Source: Hydrogenophaga sp. A37
GTDB taxonomy: Bacteria > Pseudomonadota > Gammaproteobacteria > Burkholderiales > Burkholderiaceae_C
DNA length: 59,222 nucleotides
NCBI RefSeq assembly: GCF_002001205.1
Contig: NZ_MUNZ01000061.1
Location: forward strand, 1-59,222
Direction of reading: 5' to 3'
Made by a program: the position numbers and the translations under genes. Shown in pieces: positions 33,186 to 41,111 of this stretch; position 1 is the stretch's first letter; every line of letters begins with the position of its first letter. Below the pieces are notes generated by a model. That model saw only the letters and a program-made list of their open reading frames with translations, ran no database searches and had not been told where the DNA came from.

Positions 33186-33653
33186 ATGAGCGCCCGCTGG
33201 CTGGAACTCAGAATTCCGCCACCGGTGGTGGGGCTGGTGGTGGCTGTGGCCATGTGGTTCCTGGCGGCGCTGGGGCCGGCGCTGGCGGTCCCCGACACGG
33301 TGCGCCTTTGGCTGGCCCTGGCCATCGCAGGCGTCGGCGGCTGCTTCGACCTGTCGGGCCTGATCGCCTTCGTGCGCCGCCACACCACGGTGAATCCGCT
33401 CAAGCCCAGCAACACCTCGGCGCTGGTCACCAGCGGCGTCTACCGCATCACACGCAACCCCATGTACGTCGGCATGGCCTGCCTGCTCGCGGCCTGGGCG
33501 GTGTGGCTCGGCGCGCTGTGGCCCTGGCTGGGGCCGGTGGCCTTTGTGATCTACATCACCCGCTTCCAGATTCGCCCCGAAGAACGCGCGTTGACCGCGC
33601 TGTTTGGCGAGGCCTACACCCAATACGCCATGCGCGTTCGCCGCTGGCTCTGA
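33186..33653 (+). CDS. Isoprenylcysteine carboxyl methyltransferase-like membrane protein
   Basis: 155 residues with four helices. The core motif RITRNPMYVGMACLLAAWAVW and the C-terminal PEERALTALFGEAYTQYAMRVRRWL match the SAM-binding half of ICMT/PEMT-type membrane methyltransferases. The start at 33186 lies just after the repeat; the longer frame begins inside the repeat. Likely a phospholipid or small-isoprenoid methyltransferase; substrate unknown. Confidence 0.9.
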   Translation: MSARWLELRIPPPVVGLVVAVAMWFLAALGPALAVPDTVRLWLALAIAGVGGCFDLSGLIAFVRRHTTVNPLKPSNTSALVTSGVYRITRNPMYVGMACLLAAWAVWLGALWPWLGPVAFVIYITRFQIRPEERALTALFGEAYTQYAMRVRRWL

Positions 33654-33666
33654 CACCCCTGATGCC

Positions 33667-34365
33667 ATGAACCCCACACCCCGCATCCTCGTCTTCGACA
33701 TCTTCGGCACCGTGGTCGACTGGCACGGCAGCATCGTGCGCGAAGTGGGCCGACGCTTTCCGGCGGTGAATGCCGACGCCTTCGCACTGGCCTGGCGTGC
33801 GGGTTATCAGCCAGCGATGGAGGGTGTGCGGTCTGGCGGGCGTGACTGGGTCAAGCTCGACGCCCTGCACCGCGACATCCTCGACAGTCTGTTGCCGCGC
33901 TTCGGGCTCGATGGTCTGAGCGACGCCGACCGCGTCGACCTCAACCGCGTCTGGTACCGGCTCGACCCCTGGCCCGACAGCGTGGCCGGCCTCACGCGCC
34001 TCAAGGCACGCTTCACGATCTGCAGCCTCTCCAACGGCAACCTGGGCTTGCTCACCGACATGGCCAAGCGCGCCGGCCTGCCCTGGGACTGCGTGCTCAG
34101 CGCCGAGGTGTTTCGCGCCTACAAGCCCGACCCGCGCGTGTACCTCGGCGCGGCCGAGGTGTTCGACCTCGCCCCGGCCGAGGTGATGATGGTCGCCGCG
34201 CACCACGACGACCTCGCCGCCGCCCGCGCCAACGGCCTGCAGACCGCCTACATCGAACGCCCGCTGGAGTTCGGCGCCGGGCAGCCGAAAGACGTGTCGC
34301 CCGACCCGGCCAACACGCTGCACGCGCGCGATCTGCTCCACATGGCGAACCAGCTCGGCTGCTGA
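33667..34365 (+). CDS. Type II haloacid dehalogenase (HAD superfamily)
   Basis: 232 residues. Motif I is FDIFGTVVDW with the nucleophile Asp (FDxFGT is usual for haloacid dehalogenases rather than DxD phosphatases). Motif II Ser/Asn lies in SLSNGN, motif III Lys in AYKPDPRVY, and motif IV in MVAAHHDDLAAA. Such proteins hydrolyse (S)-2-haloacids or related compounds. It lies 13 bases after the methyltransferase gene on the same strand. Confidence 0.9.
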   Translation: MNPTPRILVFDIFGTVVDWHGSIVREVGRRFPAVNADAFALAWRAGYQPAMEGVRSGGRDWVKLDALHRDILDSLLPRFGLDGLSDADRVDLNRVWYRLDPWPDSVAGLTRLKARFTICSLSNGNLGLLTDMAKRAGLPWDCVLSAEVFRAYKPDPRVYLGAAEVFDLAPAEVMMVAAHHDDLAAARANGLQTAYIERPLEFGAGQPKDVSPDPANTLHARDLLHMANQLGC

Positions 34366-34409
34366 GACCGCGGGTTTGAACCGATCACGGTTGCCCGCGA
34401 AAAGGTGAA

Positions 34410-34431
34410 AATATCAGCATTTACTGATATT
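34410..34431. promoter_or_regulatory. Palindromic operator candidate before the rhodanese gene
   Basis: AATATCAG-N6-CTGATATT, perfect 8-base arms, centred 22 bases before the start codon. AT-rich dyads of this kind before rhodanese/metallo-beta-lactamase genes are often targets of ArsR-type sulfide or persulfide sensors; the sensor is not encoded here. Confidence 0.6.
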
Positions 34432-34442
34432 CAAACCATCCC

Positions 34443-34907
34443 ATGAATTTCCGCACGCTCGCGCTCGCCGCCCTCACCGCCTGCTCCCTGCTGCTGGCCC
34501 CCGCCGCCCACGCCGACAACAAGGCCATCGCCGTCGACGAGATGGAGGCGTATCTCGAATTCGTGGACTACGGCGGTGGCGTGATCTTTGCCGAGCAGAT
34601 CCCTGCCGACGAGTGGAAAAAAATGATCGTCATCGACGCGCGCGACGCAGGCCAGTTCGCCAAGGGCCACATCCCCGGCGCGATCCACATGGACTGGCGC
34701 CAGGTGCTGGCCAAGCGCAACACCATCCCCAAAGACAAACCCGTGCTGATCTACTGCAACACCGGTTCGCTCTCGGCCCAGGCCGGATTCGCCATGCGCG
34801 TGGCAGGCTGGGACAACCTGCGCATCCTGCAAGGCGGCATGGAAGAGTGGAAAGCCAAGGGCGGTTTCGACGCTGCGGCCAAAGCCACCGCACCCGCCAA
34901 ACACTGA
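34443..34907 (+). CDS. Periplasmic single-domain rhodanese
   Basis: 154 residues. A signal peptide (cleavage after AHA) and one rhodanese domain with the persulfide-forming Cys in VLIYCNTGSLSAQAG and the domain signature GHIPGAIHMDW. It transfers sulfane sulfur. It sits behind a palindromic operator candidate and is followed after 30 bases by an exported metallo-beta-lactamase-fold protein, a common pairing in periplasmic sulfur handling. It could also handle selenium equivalents, but nothing in the sequence shows that. Confidence 0.9.
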   Translation: MNFRTLALAALTACSLLLAPAAHADNKAIAVDEMEAYLEFVDYGGGVIFAEQIPADEWKKMIVIDARDAGQFAKGHIPGAIHMDWRQVLAKRNTIPKDKPVLIYCNTGSLSAQAGFAMRVAGWDNLRILQGGMEEWKAKGGFDAAAKATAPAKH

Positions 34908-34937
34908 CACCACACCGACGTGCACAAGGAGTTCCCC

Positions 34938-35927
34938 ATGCTGGCCTGGCTTCATTCCGGGGTGCGGAAGCTGTCCCGCACCGTTGCTGGAGGCGCTTCG
35001 GCGCTGCTGCTGTTGACGGTTTCTGCGGTGGGCGCAGCACAGCCAGCGCCCGAGATGACCCTCCAGAAGGTCGGCCCCAACACCTACTACGTGCAAGGTC
35101 TGGCCGCGCTGGGCTCGCCGAAGAACCAGAACTTCATCAGCAACGCCGGTTTCGTGATCGCGCCGCAGGGTGTGGTGGTGATCGACGCGCTGGGCTCGCC
35201 CGCGCTGGCGCAGCGCCTGCTGAGCAAGATCGCCGAGCTCACCCCCAAGCCGGTCACGCACGTGCTCGTGACCCACTACCACGCCGACCACATCTACGGC
35301 CTGCAGGCCTTCAAGGCCCAGGGCGCGCAGATCATCGCCCACAGCGCCGCGCGCGAGTACCTCCATTCGGAGACGGCCCAACAGCGGCTGGAGGCCTCGC
35401 GCATCGAGCTGGCGCCCTGGGTGAATGCCCAGACCCGGCTGGTGCCCGCCGACCGTTGGCTCGACGGCTCCACCACATTGGAGCTGGCCGGCGCGCGCTT
35501 TGTGGTCGAACAGGTGGGGCCGTCGCACACGCCGGAAGACCTGGCGATCCACGTGCCGGGAGAGCGTGTGCTGTTTGCGGGCGATCTCATCTTCAGCGGG
35601 CGCCTGCCCTTTGTGGGCAAAGCCAACAGCGACCAGTGGATCAGCGCGCTCAGCCGCCTGCTCAGCTTTGAAGCGCTGGCCGTGGTGCCCGGTCACGGCG
35701 CAGCGTCCACCGACCCGCGCAAGGACATCGGCGTCATCCGCGACTACCTCGGCTACCTGCGCCGCACCATGGGCCAGGCGTCGGAAGCGATGGTGCCGTT
35801 TGAAGAGGCCTACGCCAGCACCGACTGGAGCGCCTGGGCACACATGCCCATGTTCCCGTTCGCCAACCGCATGAACGCCTACAACACCTACCTGCTCATG
35901 GAGCAGGAGGGCCTGCGCGGCAAATGA
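34938..35927 (+). CDS. Exported metallo-beta-lactamase-fold hydrolase (SoxH-like)
   Basis: 329 residues. A signal region (residues about 10-40) precedes an MBL domain with VTHYHADHIYG, further ligands in GPSHTPEDLAIH and FAGDLIFSG, and the last His in VPGHGAAST, a complete two-metal site. It resembles SoxH/quinoprotein-relay MBL proteins. AAGGAG (34925-34930) supports ATG 34938; an upstream GTG at 34920 is less likely. Probably cotranscribed with the rhodanese and under the same operator. Confidence 0.9.
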   Translation: MLAWLHSGVRKLSRTVAGGASALLLLTVSAVGAAQPAPEMTLQKVGPNTYYVQGLAALGSPKNQNFISNAGFVIAPQGVVVIDALGSPALAQRLLSKIAELTPKPVTHVLVTHYHADHIYGLQAFKAQGAQIIAHSAAREYLHSETAQQRLEASRIELAPWVNAQTRLVPADRWLDGSTTLELAGARFVVEQVGPSHTPEDLAIHVPGERVLFAGDLIFSGRLPFVGKANSDQWISALSRLLSFEALAVVPGHGAASTDPRKDIGVIRDYLGYLRRTMGQASEAMVPFEEAYASTDWSAWAHMPMFPFANRMNAYNTYLLMEQEGLRGK

Positions 35928-35953
35928 AGCCACGCCTTGGCTGAGCGAGCCGG

Positions 35954-36364
35954 CTATTCCAGCCGGACCAGGATGTCGCGGTAGGCCGCCGCGATCAGCG
36001 CGTCAAGTGCTGCCTCATCGACGGGCCGGCCGGGCCGCAGCTTCACATGCCGCATGCGCTTGCCCGTGCCTTCCAGCAGACCCGTCGGATCGGGCAGCGC
36101 TACGCCGTGAAAGAAGCCGATGTTGACGTGCGCCTTGAAGGCGCCGACGTAGGCGAACGGTGCGTCTTGCACGCACACCGTGGCGAAGCCGTCGTGCATC
36201 AGTTCCCGCACGCCGGCGCCACATTCCCGAAGGCGCTGGAACCCTGCCTGCGCGAGGGCGCCCAGCTCGCCCGACACGCCGTTGAGCCAGGCGTCCACGG
36301 CAGGGTCGTGTTCCACGGCGCCGGTAAAGCGGAGCCATGCGAATGGGGTGTGATCGGGTGTCAT
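35954..36364 (-). CDS. DUF1801-domain protein (first of tandem pair by position)
   Basis: 136 residues, single DUF1801 (YdhG-like) domain: LMHDGFATVCVQDAPFAYVGAFKAHVNIGFFHGVALPDP and LRPGRPVDEAALDALIAAAY. Translationally coupled to the upstream DUF1801 gene (4-base ATGA overlap at 36361-36364). Soluble, function not established for the family. Confidence 0.85.
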   Translation of the reverse strand: MTPDHTPFAWLRFTGAVEHDPAVDAWLNGVSGELGALAQAGFQRLRECGAGVRELMHDGFATVCVQDAPFAYVGAFKAHVNIGFFHGVALPDPTGLLEGTGKRMRHVKLRPGRPVDEAALDALIAAAYRDILVRLE

Positions 36365-36786
36365 CCGCCGGCTGGATAGCGGCGCTGAAGATCGGCCACG
36401 GCCTCGGCCACCAGTTGCTCCAGCACCTTCAGGTCAACGTCTGCAAGCCGCTTGACGTACAGGCAGCCCTTGGTCGCCTTGTGCTTGCCCAGTTGGCTGA
36501 GCAGGCGTTCCCGGCCCTCAACGCATGCGGAGATGTAGATGGCGAATTCGTTCTTGCGGAACGCAAACCCGGTGAGGGCCGCATCGCCCTGTTGGCCGCT
36601 GGCGTAGCGGTAGTGGTAGGTGCCGAAGCCGATGATGCTCGGCCCCCACATGGCCGGCGCCTGGCCGGTGACCTTGTGCATCAGCGCAATGAGCGTTTCG
36701 GCGTCCTGGCGCTGCGCCTCGCTGGCCACCGCGCCGATGTGCGCCTCGACGCTGGCGCCGGTGGGGCGGGTCTTGGTCTCGGCCAT
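36361..36786 (-). CDS. DUF1801-domain protein
   Basis: 141 residues, a different DUF1801 lineage: HKVTGQAPAMWGPSIIGFGTYHYRYASGQQGD, FRKNEFAIYIS, LGKHKATKGCLYVKRLADVD. The start at 36786 was chosen because it opens the conserved region; the longer frame to 36840 overlaps the next gene. Operon with the DUF1801 gene below and probably the small hypothetical gene above. Confidence 0.88.
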   Translation of the reverse strand: MAETKTRPTGASVEAHIGAVASEAQRQDAETLIALMHKVTGQAPAMWGPSIIGFGTYHYRYASGQQGDAALTGFAFRKNEFAIYISACVEGRERLLSQLGKHKATKGCLYVKRLADVDLKVLEQLVAEAVADLQRRYPAGG

Positions 36787-36790
36787 CGGA

Positions 36791-37114
36791 CTAGGCCTGG
36801 GGCTGCGCCGCCTTGATCTGCCGGACCGCCGAGACATCACCCAGGAACACCTGCAACACGTCCCGCTCTTTCGGCGTGAGGTCCTTGCTGTCCAGCAGCT
36901 TCATCTTGTTCACGATCAGCTCCAGCGCCTCGGCAATGTGCCCGATCTGCCGGCCATAACTGCCCACCTTGTCGAGCGCGGCCTGCTCCACGGACGGGTT
37001 GGACGAGCTGCCCAGGTTCACATTGAACAGGTGGAACTGCCAGTTCGGCAGGATGGGCTGTGAGAGGTTGGTGGGTGCCAACTGCCACGTCAAGGGCACA
37101 GAGACTTGCTGCAT
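36791..37114 (-). CDS. Hypothetical protein, 107 residues
   Basis: Not recognised. Soluble; an N-terminal beta-like half (VPLTWQLAPTNLSQPILPNWQFHLFNVNLG) and a C-terminal helical, partly coiled-coil half (IAEALELIVNKMKLLDSK). GGAGCGA lies before the ATG. Four bases separate its stop from the DUF1801 gene start, so it belongs to that operon. Confidence 0.75.
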   Translation of the reverse strand: MQQVSVPLTWQLAPTNLSQPILPNWQFHLFNVNLGSSSNPSVEQAALDKVGSYGRQIGHIAEALELIVNKMKLLDSKDLTPKERDVLQVFLGDVSAVRQIKAAQPQA

Positions 37115-37210
37115 GGTTCGCTCCTGTCGGGTTGAGATGGTGACAAGTGAAGCAGAAACAGTGCCATGAAGGGGCGCCGCCTTCCCCCAAGCGGGGGGCG
37201 CCCTGACAGA

Positions 37211-37603
37211 TCAGCCGCCGACCGGCGTGCACAGCTCCACCAGGATGCCGTCCGGGCAGCGCAGGTACGACACGACCTGCCCCCAGGGCTTCTGAGATGG
37301 CGCCGCCATCTCGTGCGCGCCGGCCGCCAAGGCCTTGGCGTGCGCCGCCGGCACATCGCCCGTGACCAGCGCGATCTCAAAACCCAGTGGCTGCGGGGAG
37401 GTGTCTGCGTGCACATGCCCGCCCGCGAAGTTCATGTCGCCCAGCTCGTGGGCCGCGAACGACAGCGTGGTCTCGCCCGTGTCGAGCTCGCCGTAGGTGC
37501 CGCTCTCGTGCAGGAACTTGGATTGCAGCCCGAAGGCCTGCCCGAAGAAGGCCAGGGAGGCGGCGACGTCGGGGACGTAGGTGATGGTGTAGCCGAGTTT
37601 CAT
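37211..37603 (-). CDS. VOC-family (glyoxalase/bleomycin-resistance fold) protein
   Basis: 130 residues, one VOC module: YTITYVPDVAASLAFFGQAFG, LDTGETTLSFAAHE, GFEIALVTGDVPAAHAKALAAGA and RCPDGILVELCTPV with the C-terminal Glu metal ligand. It may be a lyase or dioxygenase-like protein or a drug-binding protein. Starts 4 bases inside the end of the upstream hypothetical gene (ATGA). Confidence 0.9.
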   Translation of the reverse strand: MKLGYTITYVPDVAASLAFFGQAFGLQSKFLHESGTYGELDTGETTLSFAAHELGDMNFAGGHVHADTSPQPLGFEIALVTGDVPAAHAKALAAGAHEMAAPSQKPWGQVVSYLRCPDGILVELCTPVGG

Positions 37604-38151
37604 GGGACGTCTTTGATTGATTTGGAAGTTGGACTCAACGTTTGAGTCGCGCGTGGTGCCGGCATGGCTAGCGCTATGTGTTCGGCTTCAGCTCGTACCA
37701 GCTCAATTGCGCGGTGGGTTCGTAGGAGCTGCAGCGAAAACCAGTTGTGGTCCATGATTTCATTCACCACGAGCTTGACCTGACCTGATGTCGGTTTTGA
37801 GAACTTCACGAGCCGCAATGGGAACCCGTTGGGGGTGCCAAGGATCCGGCCGTGTGCGATGGCATCACGGATGTCTACAAGGGAAACGTTCAAGATCTGT
37901 GCGTCCTTTGCTTCCATATGACGGTTGAAGCGCCTGCAAAGCGTGGCGAGATCTGAGTAGTCAGTAAGTGCGTCGACAGAGATCATCGTTCCGATTGTCA
38001 TGCTCTCAAAGTCAAGCCGCGAGGTCGGACGCTGGGCGGATTCAAGCTTCAAAAGAACAACCCGCAGCCATGTCTCGAGTGACTGGAAGTTGTGAACCAA
38101 CTTTCCAAGATTGGAGCTGTGTTCGGCGGCGTTCATCTTGGCCCTTGGCAT
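37600..38151 (-). CDS. Hypothetical helical protein with RxxxxH motif, in lower-GC DNA
   Basis: 183 residues. Not assigned to a family. Mostly helical; contains VSLVDIRDAIAHGRILG, an R-x4-H motif reminiscent of HEPN-type ribonuclease or cytosolic helper proteins. Hand counts of four lines give about 47-55% GC, well below the 65-73% of neighbours, suggesting acquisition. ATG 38151 or 38136 could be the start. It is coupled to the VOC gene by a 4-base overlap. A defence or antitoxin-like role is possible but not shown. Confidence 0.7.
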   Translation of the reverse strand: MPRAKMNAAEHSSNLGKLVHNFQSLETWLRVVLLKLESAQRPTSRLDFESMTIGTMISVDALTDYSDLATLCRRFNRHMEAKDAQILNVSLVDIRDAIAHGRILGTPNGFPLRLVKFSKPTSGQVKLVVNEIMDHNWFSLQLLRTHRAIELVRAEAEHIALAMPAPRATQTLSPTSKSIKDVP

Positions 38152-38173
38152 TTTTTGCTCATTGATGCAATGT

Positions 38174-39331
38174 TCACCCCACCCCCACCGTGTACTTCGC
38201 CATGAACGCCCGATCAATCCGGTCTTTCCATGCCCAGGCCCAGGCGCCCTCGGCGTGCAGCGGGCCCCAGCTGGCAATGGCGTGGCCGGCGCCGCAGGAC
38301 AGGAGGTTGAGCGTGTTCTTGGGCGGGTGGTGCGGTTTGAGCGCGCTGCCTTCGTGGGCGGCCAGCAGGTTGGCGGCCAGGGGCGGGCCGGCGCGCACCG
38401 CGTAGACGCCGCTCTTGGGGTGCGGCACGTCGGCCCGGGTGGCCACGTCGCCGGCCGCGAACACGTTGGGGTGGCTGCTGCTTTGCTGGTATTCGTTGAC
38501 GAGCACGTACCCGGTCTCGGACAGCGCCAGGCCGCTGCCTTGCAGCCAGGCGGGGGCGTGGGTGCCGATGGCGAGCAGGGGCAGGTCGCAGGCCAGTTCG
38601 GAGCCGCCGCCCAGCCGCACCACGCCGTGGTCCATGCCCACGCAGGTGTCGCGCAGCACGGTGATGCCCAGCGCTTTCAGCCGGCGCAGCACGCGCCGCT
38701 GAACACCGGGGGCGTAGTTCGCCGCGGGTTCGGGGCCACCAGTGATGAGCGTGAAGCGCGCCCCGGCGGCGCCGTGCAGGCGCAGGCACTGTTCGGCCGC
38801 GAACAGCAACTCGAGGCCGGCCGCGCCGGCGCCGACCACCGCGATGGAGAGTGGCCGCAGGACGGCCTGGGCCATCACCTGGGGCCAGAGGGTGGCGAAA
38901 ACCTCAATGGGCCGCACGATCAGGGCGTGTGCCGGGGCGCCGGGCATGTCGGCTTCGAGCCGGGTGCGGTCGATGACGGCGCCGGTGTCGATGGACAGCA
39001 GTTGGTAGGGCAGCTCGGGCGGCAGCGTCTGGCCTTTGCCGGTGGGGCTGAGCTGCACCTTCTGCTGGGTGGCGTCGAGCCCGGTGCAGCGCCCCCGCAG
39101 CCACTTGGCCCCGGCCGCCTTCACCAGCGGCTCCAGGGGAATCTGGCAGTCTTCGGCGCTGTAGCGGCCCGCGACCAGGCCGGGCGTCATGCCGCTGTAG
39201 GTCTGGTAGGGGTAGGGCGTGAGGACGGTGACGTCGAGGTCGGCGGGGCGGTTCTGCGCCAGTCGGGCCAGCACCTGCACATGGGCATGGCCGGCGCCGA
39301 GCAGGAGGAGCTTGTTGATTCCGTGGTGCAT
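38174..39331 (-). CDS. FAD/NAD(P) oxidoreductase of the type fused to SelD in some organisms
   Basis: 385 residues. NDH-2-like two-dinucleotide fold: LLLLGAGHAHVQVLARLA at the N-terminus (first FAD motif with GHAHV), TPYPYQTYSGMTPGLVAGRYSAED, second dinucleotide motif IAVVGAGAAGLELLFA, and VFAAGDVATRADVPHP. The GHAHV start plus Y-SGM-PGL-AG block is characteristic of the domain that precedes SelD in fusion proteins of cyanobacteria and algae. Here it is free-standing, 6.4 kb from selD. It may reduce a selenium or sulfur species; inference from family. GGAG lies 8 bases before the start. Confidence 0.85.
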   Translation of the reverse strand: MHHGINKLLLLGAGHAHVQVLARLAQNRPADLDVTVLTPYPYQTYSGMTPGLVAGRYSAEDCQIPLEPLVKAAGAKWLRGRCTGLDATQQKVQLSPTGKGQTLPPELPYQLLSIDTGAVIDRTRLEADMPGAPAHALIVRPIEVFATLWPQVMAQAVLRPLSIAVVGAGAAGLELLFAAEQCLRLHGAAGARFTLITGGPEPAANYAPGVQRRVLRRLKALGITVLRDTCVGMDHGVVRLGGGSELACDLPLLAIGTHAPAWLQGSGLALSETGYVLVNEYQQSSSHPNVFAAGDVATRADVPHPKSGVYAVRAGPPLAANLLAAHEGSALKPHHPPKNTLNLLSCGAGHAIASWGPLHAEGAWAWAWKDRIDRAFMAKYTVGVG

Positions 39332-39357
39332 GGGCTCCGATGGTACGGGTTGCGACT

Positions 39358-40113
39358 TCAGGGGCCGGTCGCGCCCCAGTGCAGATCGCTCACCCAGCCC
39401 AGGCTGTTGCTGGCGGTGTTGTCGCCGTCCGCGCCGATCAGCACGGTGTTGACCTTGGGCAGCTCGGCTGGCGGGGTCTGCGCGCCCTGGGGCAGCTCGT
39501 CGGCAAACAGGGCCACGAAGTCTTGCGCGAGGTCGCGGTTTTCCGCGACCCACTGGCCGGTGGGGGTTTCGCTGCCGCGCAGGCTGATGTAGCGCATGCG
39601 GCGCGAGTAGGGGTTGGCGCCTTGCAGGCCGGCGACGTGGCCGCTGTCCCAGACGTAGCAGAGCGTGGCCGCCGGCAGGGGCTCGCCGCTCACGCTGCGC
39701 GCCAGCCGCAGCAGGGTGCGCTCGACGAAGGGCACGCGCTCCAGTGGGTGGTTGAACATCACGCAGACCTTGAGCGCTGCGTCGTCGCCGGCCTTGGTGG
39801 TGAGGTCGGGCGCGGTCTTGCCGCCCGAGAGCGGCTGGTCCAGCCGCCAGCGCCACCGCAGGCGGGCAGGGGGCACGTTGTCCATGTCGTGCACCAGGCC
39901 GCCGTAGGAAGAGGCGGTGAGCACCCGGAGTGCCGACTGCTCGTCTGCCTTGCCGGCGTCGAACTGGGTGGCCGGCAGGTCGGCCTTTTTCTTGGGGAAG
40001 CCGACGAAGCGCCAGTCGGGGTTGAGCGCACCCTCGGCCTGCAGCAAGGGCGGCAGCGTTTGGGCGCCAGCGGCCAGCGGGATGAGCGCGCAGAGCGCCA
40101 GCAGGCGGTGCAT
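39358..40113 (-). CDS. DUF3047 exported protein
   Basis: 251 residues. A signal peptide (cleavage after AGA) and the DUF3047 pattern: WRFVGFPKKKADLPATQF, LRVLTASSYGGLVHDM, LRWRWRLDQPL, DLTTKAGDDAALKVCVMF and SLRGSETPTGQW. Periplasmic; likely a carbohydrate-binding-like beta sandwich. It lies between the SelD-type oxidoreductase and DUF547 genes on the same strand. Function unknown. Confidence 0.88.
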   Translation of the reverse strand: MHRLLALCALIPLAAGAQTLPPLLQAEGALNPDWRFVGFPKKKADLPATQFDAGKADEQSALRVLTASSYGGLVHDMDNVPPARLRWRWRLDQPLSGGKTAPDLTTKAGDDAALKVCVMFNHPLERVPFVERTLLRLARSVSGEPLPAATLCYVWDSGHVAGLQGANPYSRRMRYISLRGSETPTGQWVAENRDLAQDFVALFADELPQGAQTPPAELPKVNTVLIGADGDNTASNSLGWVSDLHWGATGP

Positions 40114-40134
40114 GTCAGTTTTCCACTGCGCCGG

Positions 40135-40250
40135 AGCACCACCCGCTGCGCATGAAACAACGCCACCCAGAGGCACCGCCGGGCCGGCTTTGCCGGACGG
40201 CCAGTGCCGCCCCTTGGGGGGTGACGCGAAGCGGCGCGGGGGGTGTTTCA
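40135..40250. repeat. GC-rich intergenic repeat, copy related to 1800-1932
   Basis: Shares the blocks gaggcaccgccgggccggc, gacggccagtgccgcccc, ggggggtgacgcgaagc and a flanking tgaaac with the copy at 1800-1932. The part from 40171 can fold into two hairpins. Confidence 0.7.
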
Positions 40251-40252
40251 TC

Positions 40253-41068
40253 CTAGCGGCCCGCGTCATTGAGTGACCAGTCATAGTCGAGAAAGCCCAC
40301 GCCCAGCGTCTTTGCCTTCAGCGCGGCCCGCTCGGCGGGCAGGTCGCTCAGCTGTTCGGCGTGCTTCGCGAACACGTCTTCCACCTGCTTGAAGCCGCCG
40401 CGGCCCTGCTCGAAGTCTTCGCGGAACCACTTGAAGATGCTGCTGACCTCGACCTGGTTGCCCTTGACGCGGTTGCGCGTGCGGTCGCCCAGGAAGCGGC
40501 GCATGCCGTCGTCGAGCTGGGCTTCGAGCTTGGCGGCGGTGAAGGCCTCGTCGCGCAGCGCCGGGCAGCCGACGCTGGCGCAGTTGACGGCGGCGTGCAC
40601 GCGCGGTTCGTTGTAGCGCGGGCGCAGCTGTTCGTGTTCGATCCAGTCGAGGTGGCGCTGTTCGCCGAGCAGGGTGAAGAACTTTTTCTTCCAGGCTGAC
40701 TGCACGAAGGAACCCAGGTCTTTGATGGACTTCAGGTTGGGGTATTTCGTGAGGATGAGTTCGACCGTGAAGGCGTTGTAGGCGTTGATGAGAAAGGCCA
40801 TCTGCTGGGGTTTGCTCCAGCCGTCGAAGCTGGCCCGGGGCACGGCGCTGAAGGTGTCGAGCACGGCCTTGAGCGCGGCGCGGTCGGTGGCGAAGCCCTT
40901 GTAGTTCGCGCGCGACTGCTTGCCGTCGGGCAGCCAGTGCACGTGCTTTTTGAGCAGCGCGTCCCAGGCGGCGTAACCGTGGTCAAACGGGGTCTGGGCG
41001 GGGAGGGTGAGCGGGGCGAAGGTGGCTGCAGCGGCGAGCGCCGTGATGAAGCGTCGGCGGGTGTTCAT
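40253..41068 (-). CDS. DUF547 exported protein
   Basis: 271 residues. A Tat-like signal (NTRRRFITALAAAATF, cleavage after LPA) and the DUF547 core: KPQQMAFLINAYNAFTVELIL, WIEHEQLRPRY, VHAAVNCASVGCPALRDEAF and FLDYDWSLND. The NCxSxGCP cysteines and adjacent His suggest a cysteine-based or metal-based active site of the papain-like kind. Encoded directly before the DUF3047 gene and after the TVP38-flavoprotein gene, all on one strand. Role unproven. Confidence 0.9.
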   Translation of the reverse strand: MNTRRRFITALAAAATFAPLTLPAQTPFDHGYAAWDALLKKHVHWLPDGKQSRANYKGFATDRAALKAVLDTFSAVPRASFDGWSKPQQMAFLINAYNAFTVELILTKYPNLKSIKDLGSFVQSAWKKKFFTLLGEQRHLDWIEHEQLRPRYNEPRVHAAVNCASVGCPALRDEAFTAAKLEAQLDDGMRRFLGDRTRNRVKGNQVEVSSIFKWFREDFEQGRGGFKQVEDVFAKHAEQLSDLPAERAALKAKTLGVGFLDYDWSLNDAGR

Positions 41069-41111
41069 GAAAGATGGACTCCGTTTCGGCCCACAAGGTT
41101 CAAGCGATGGG

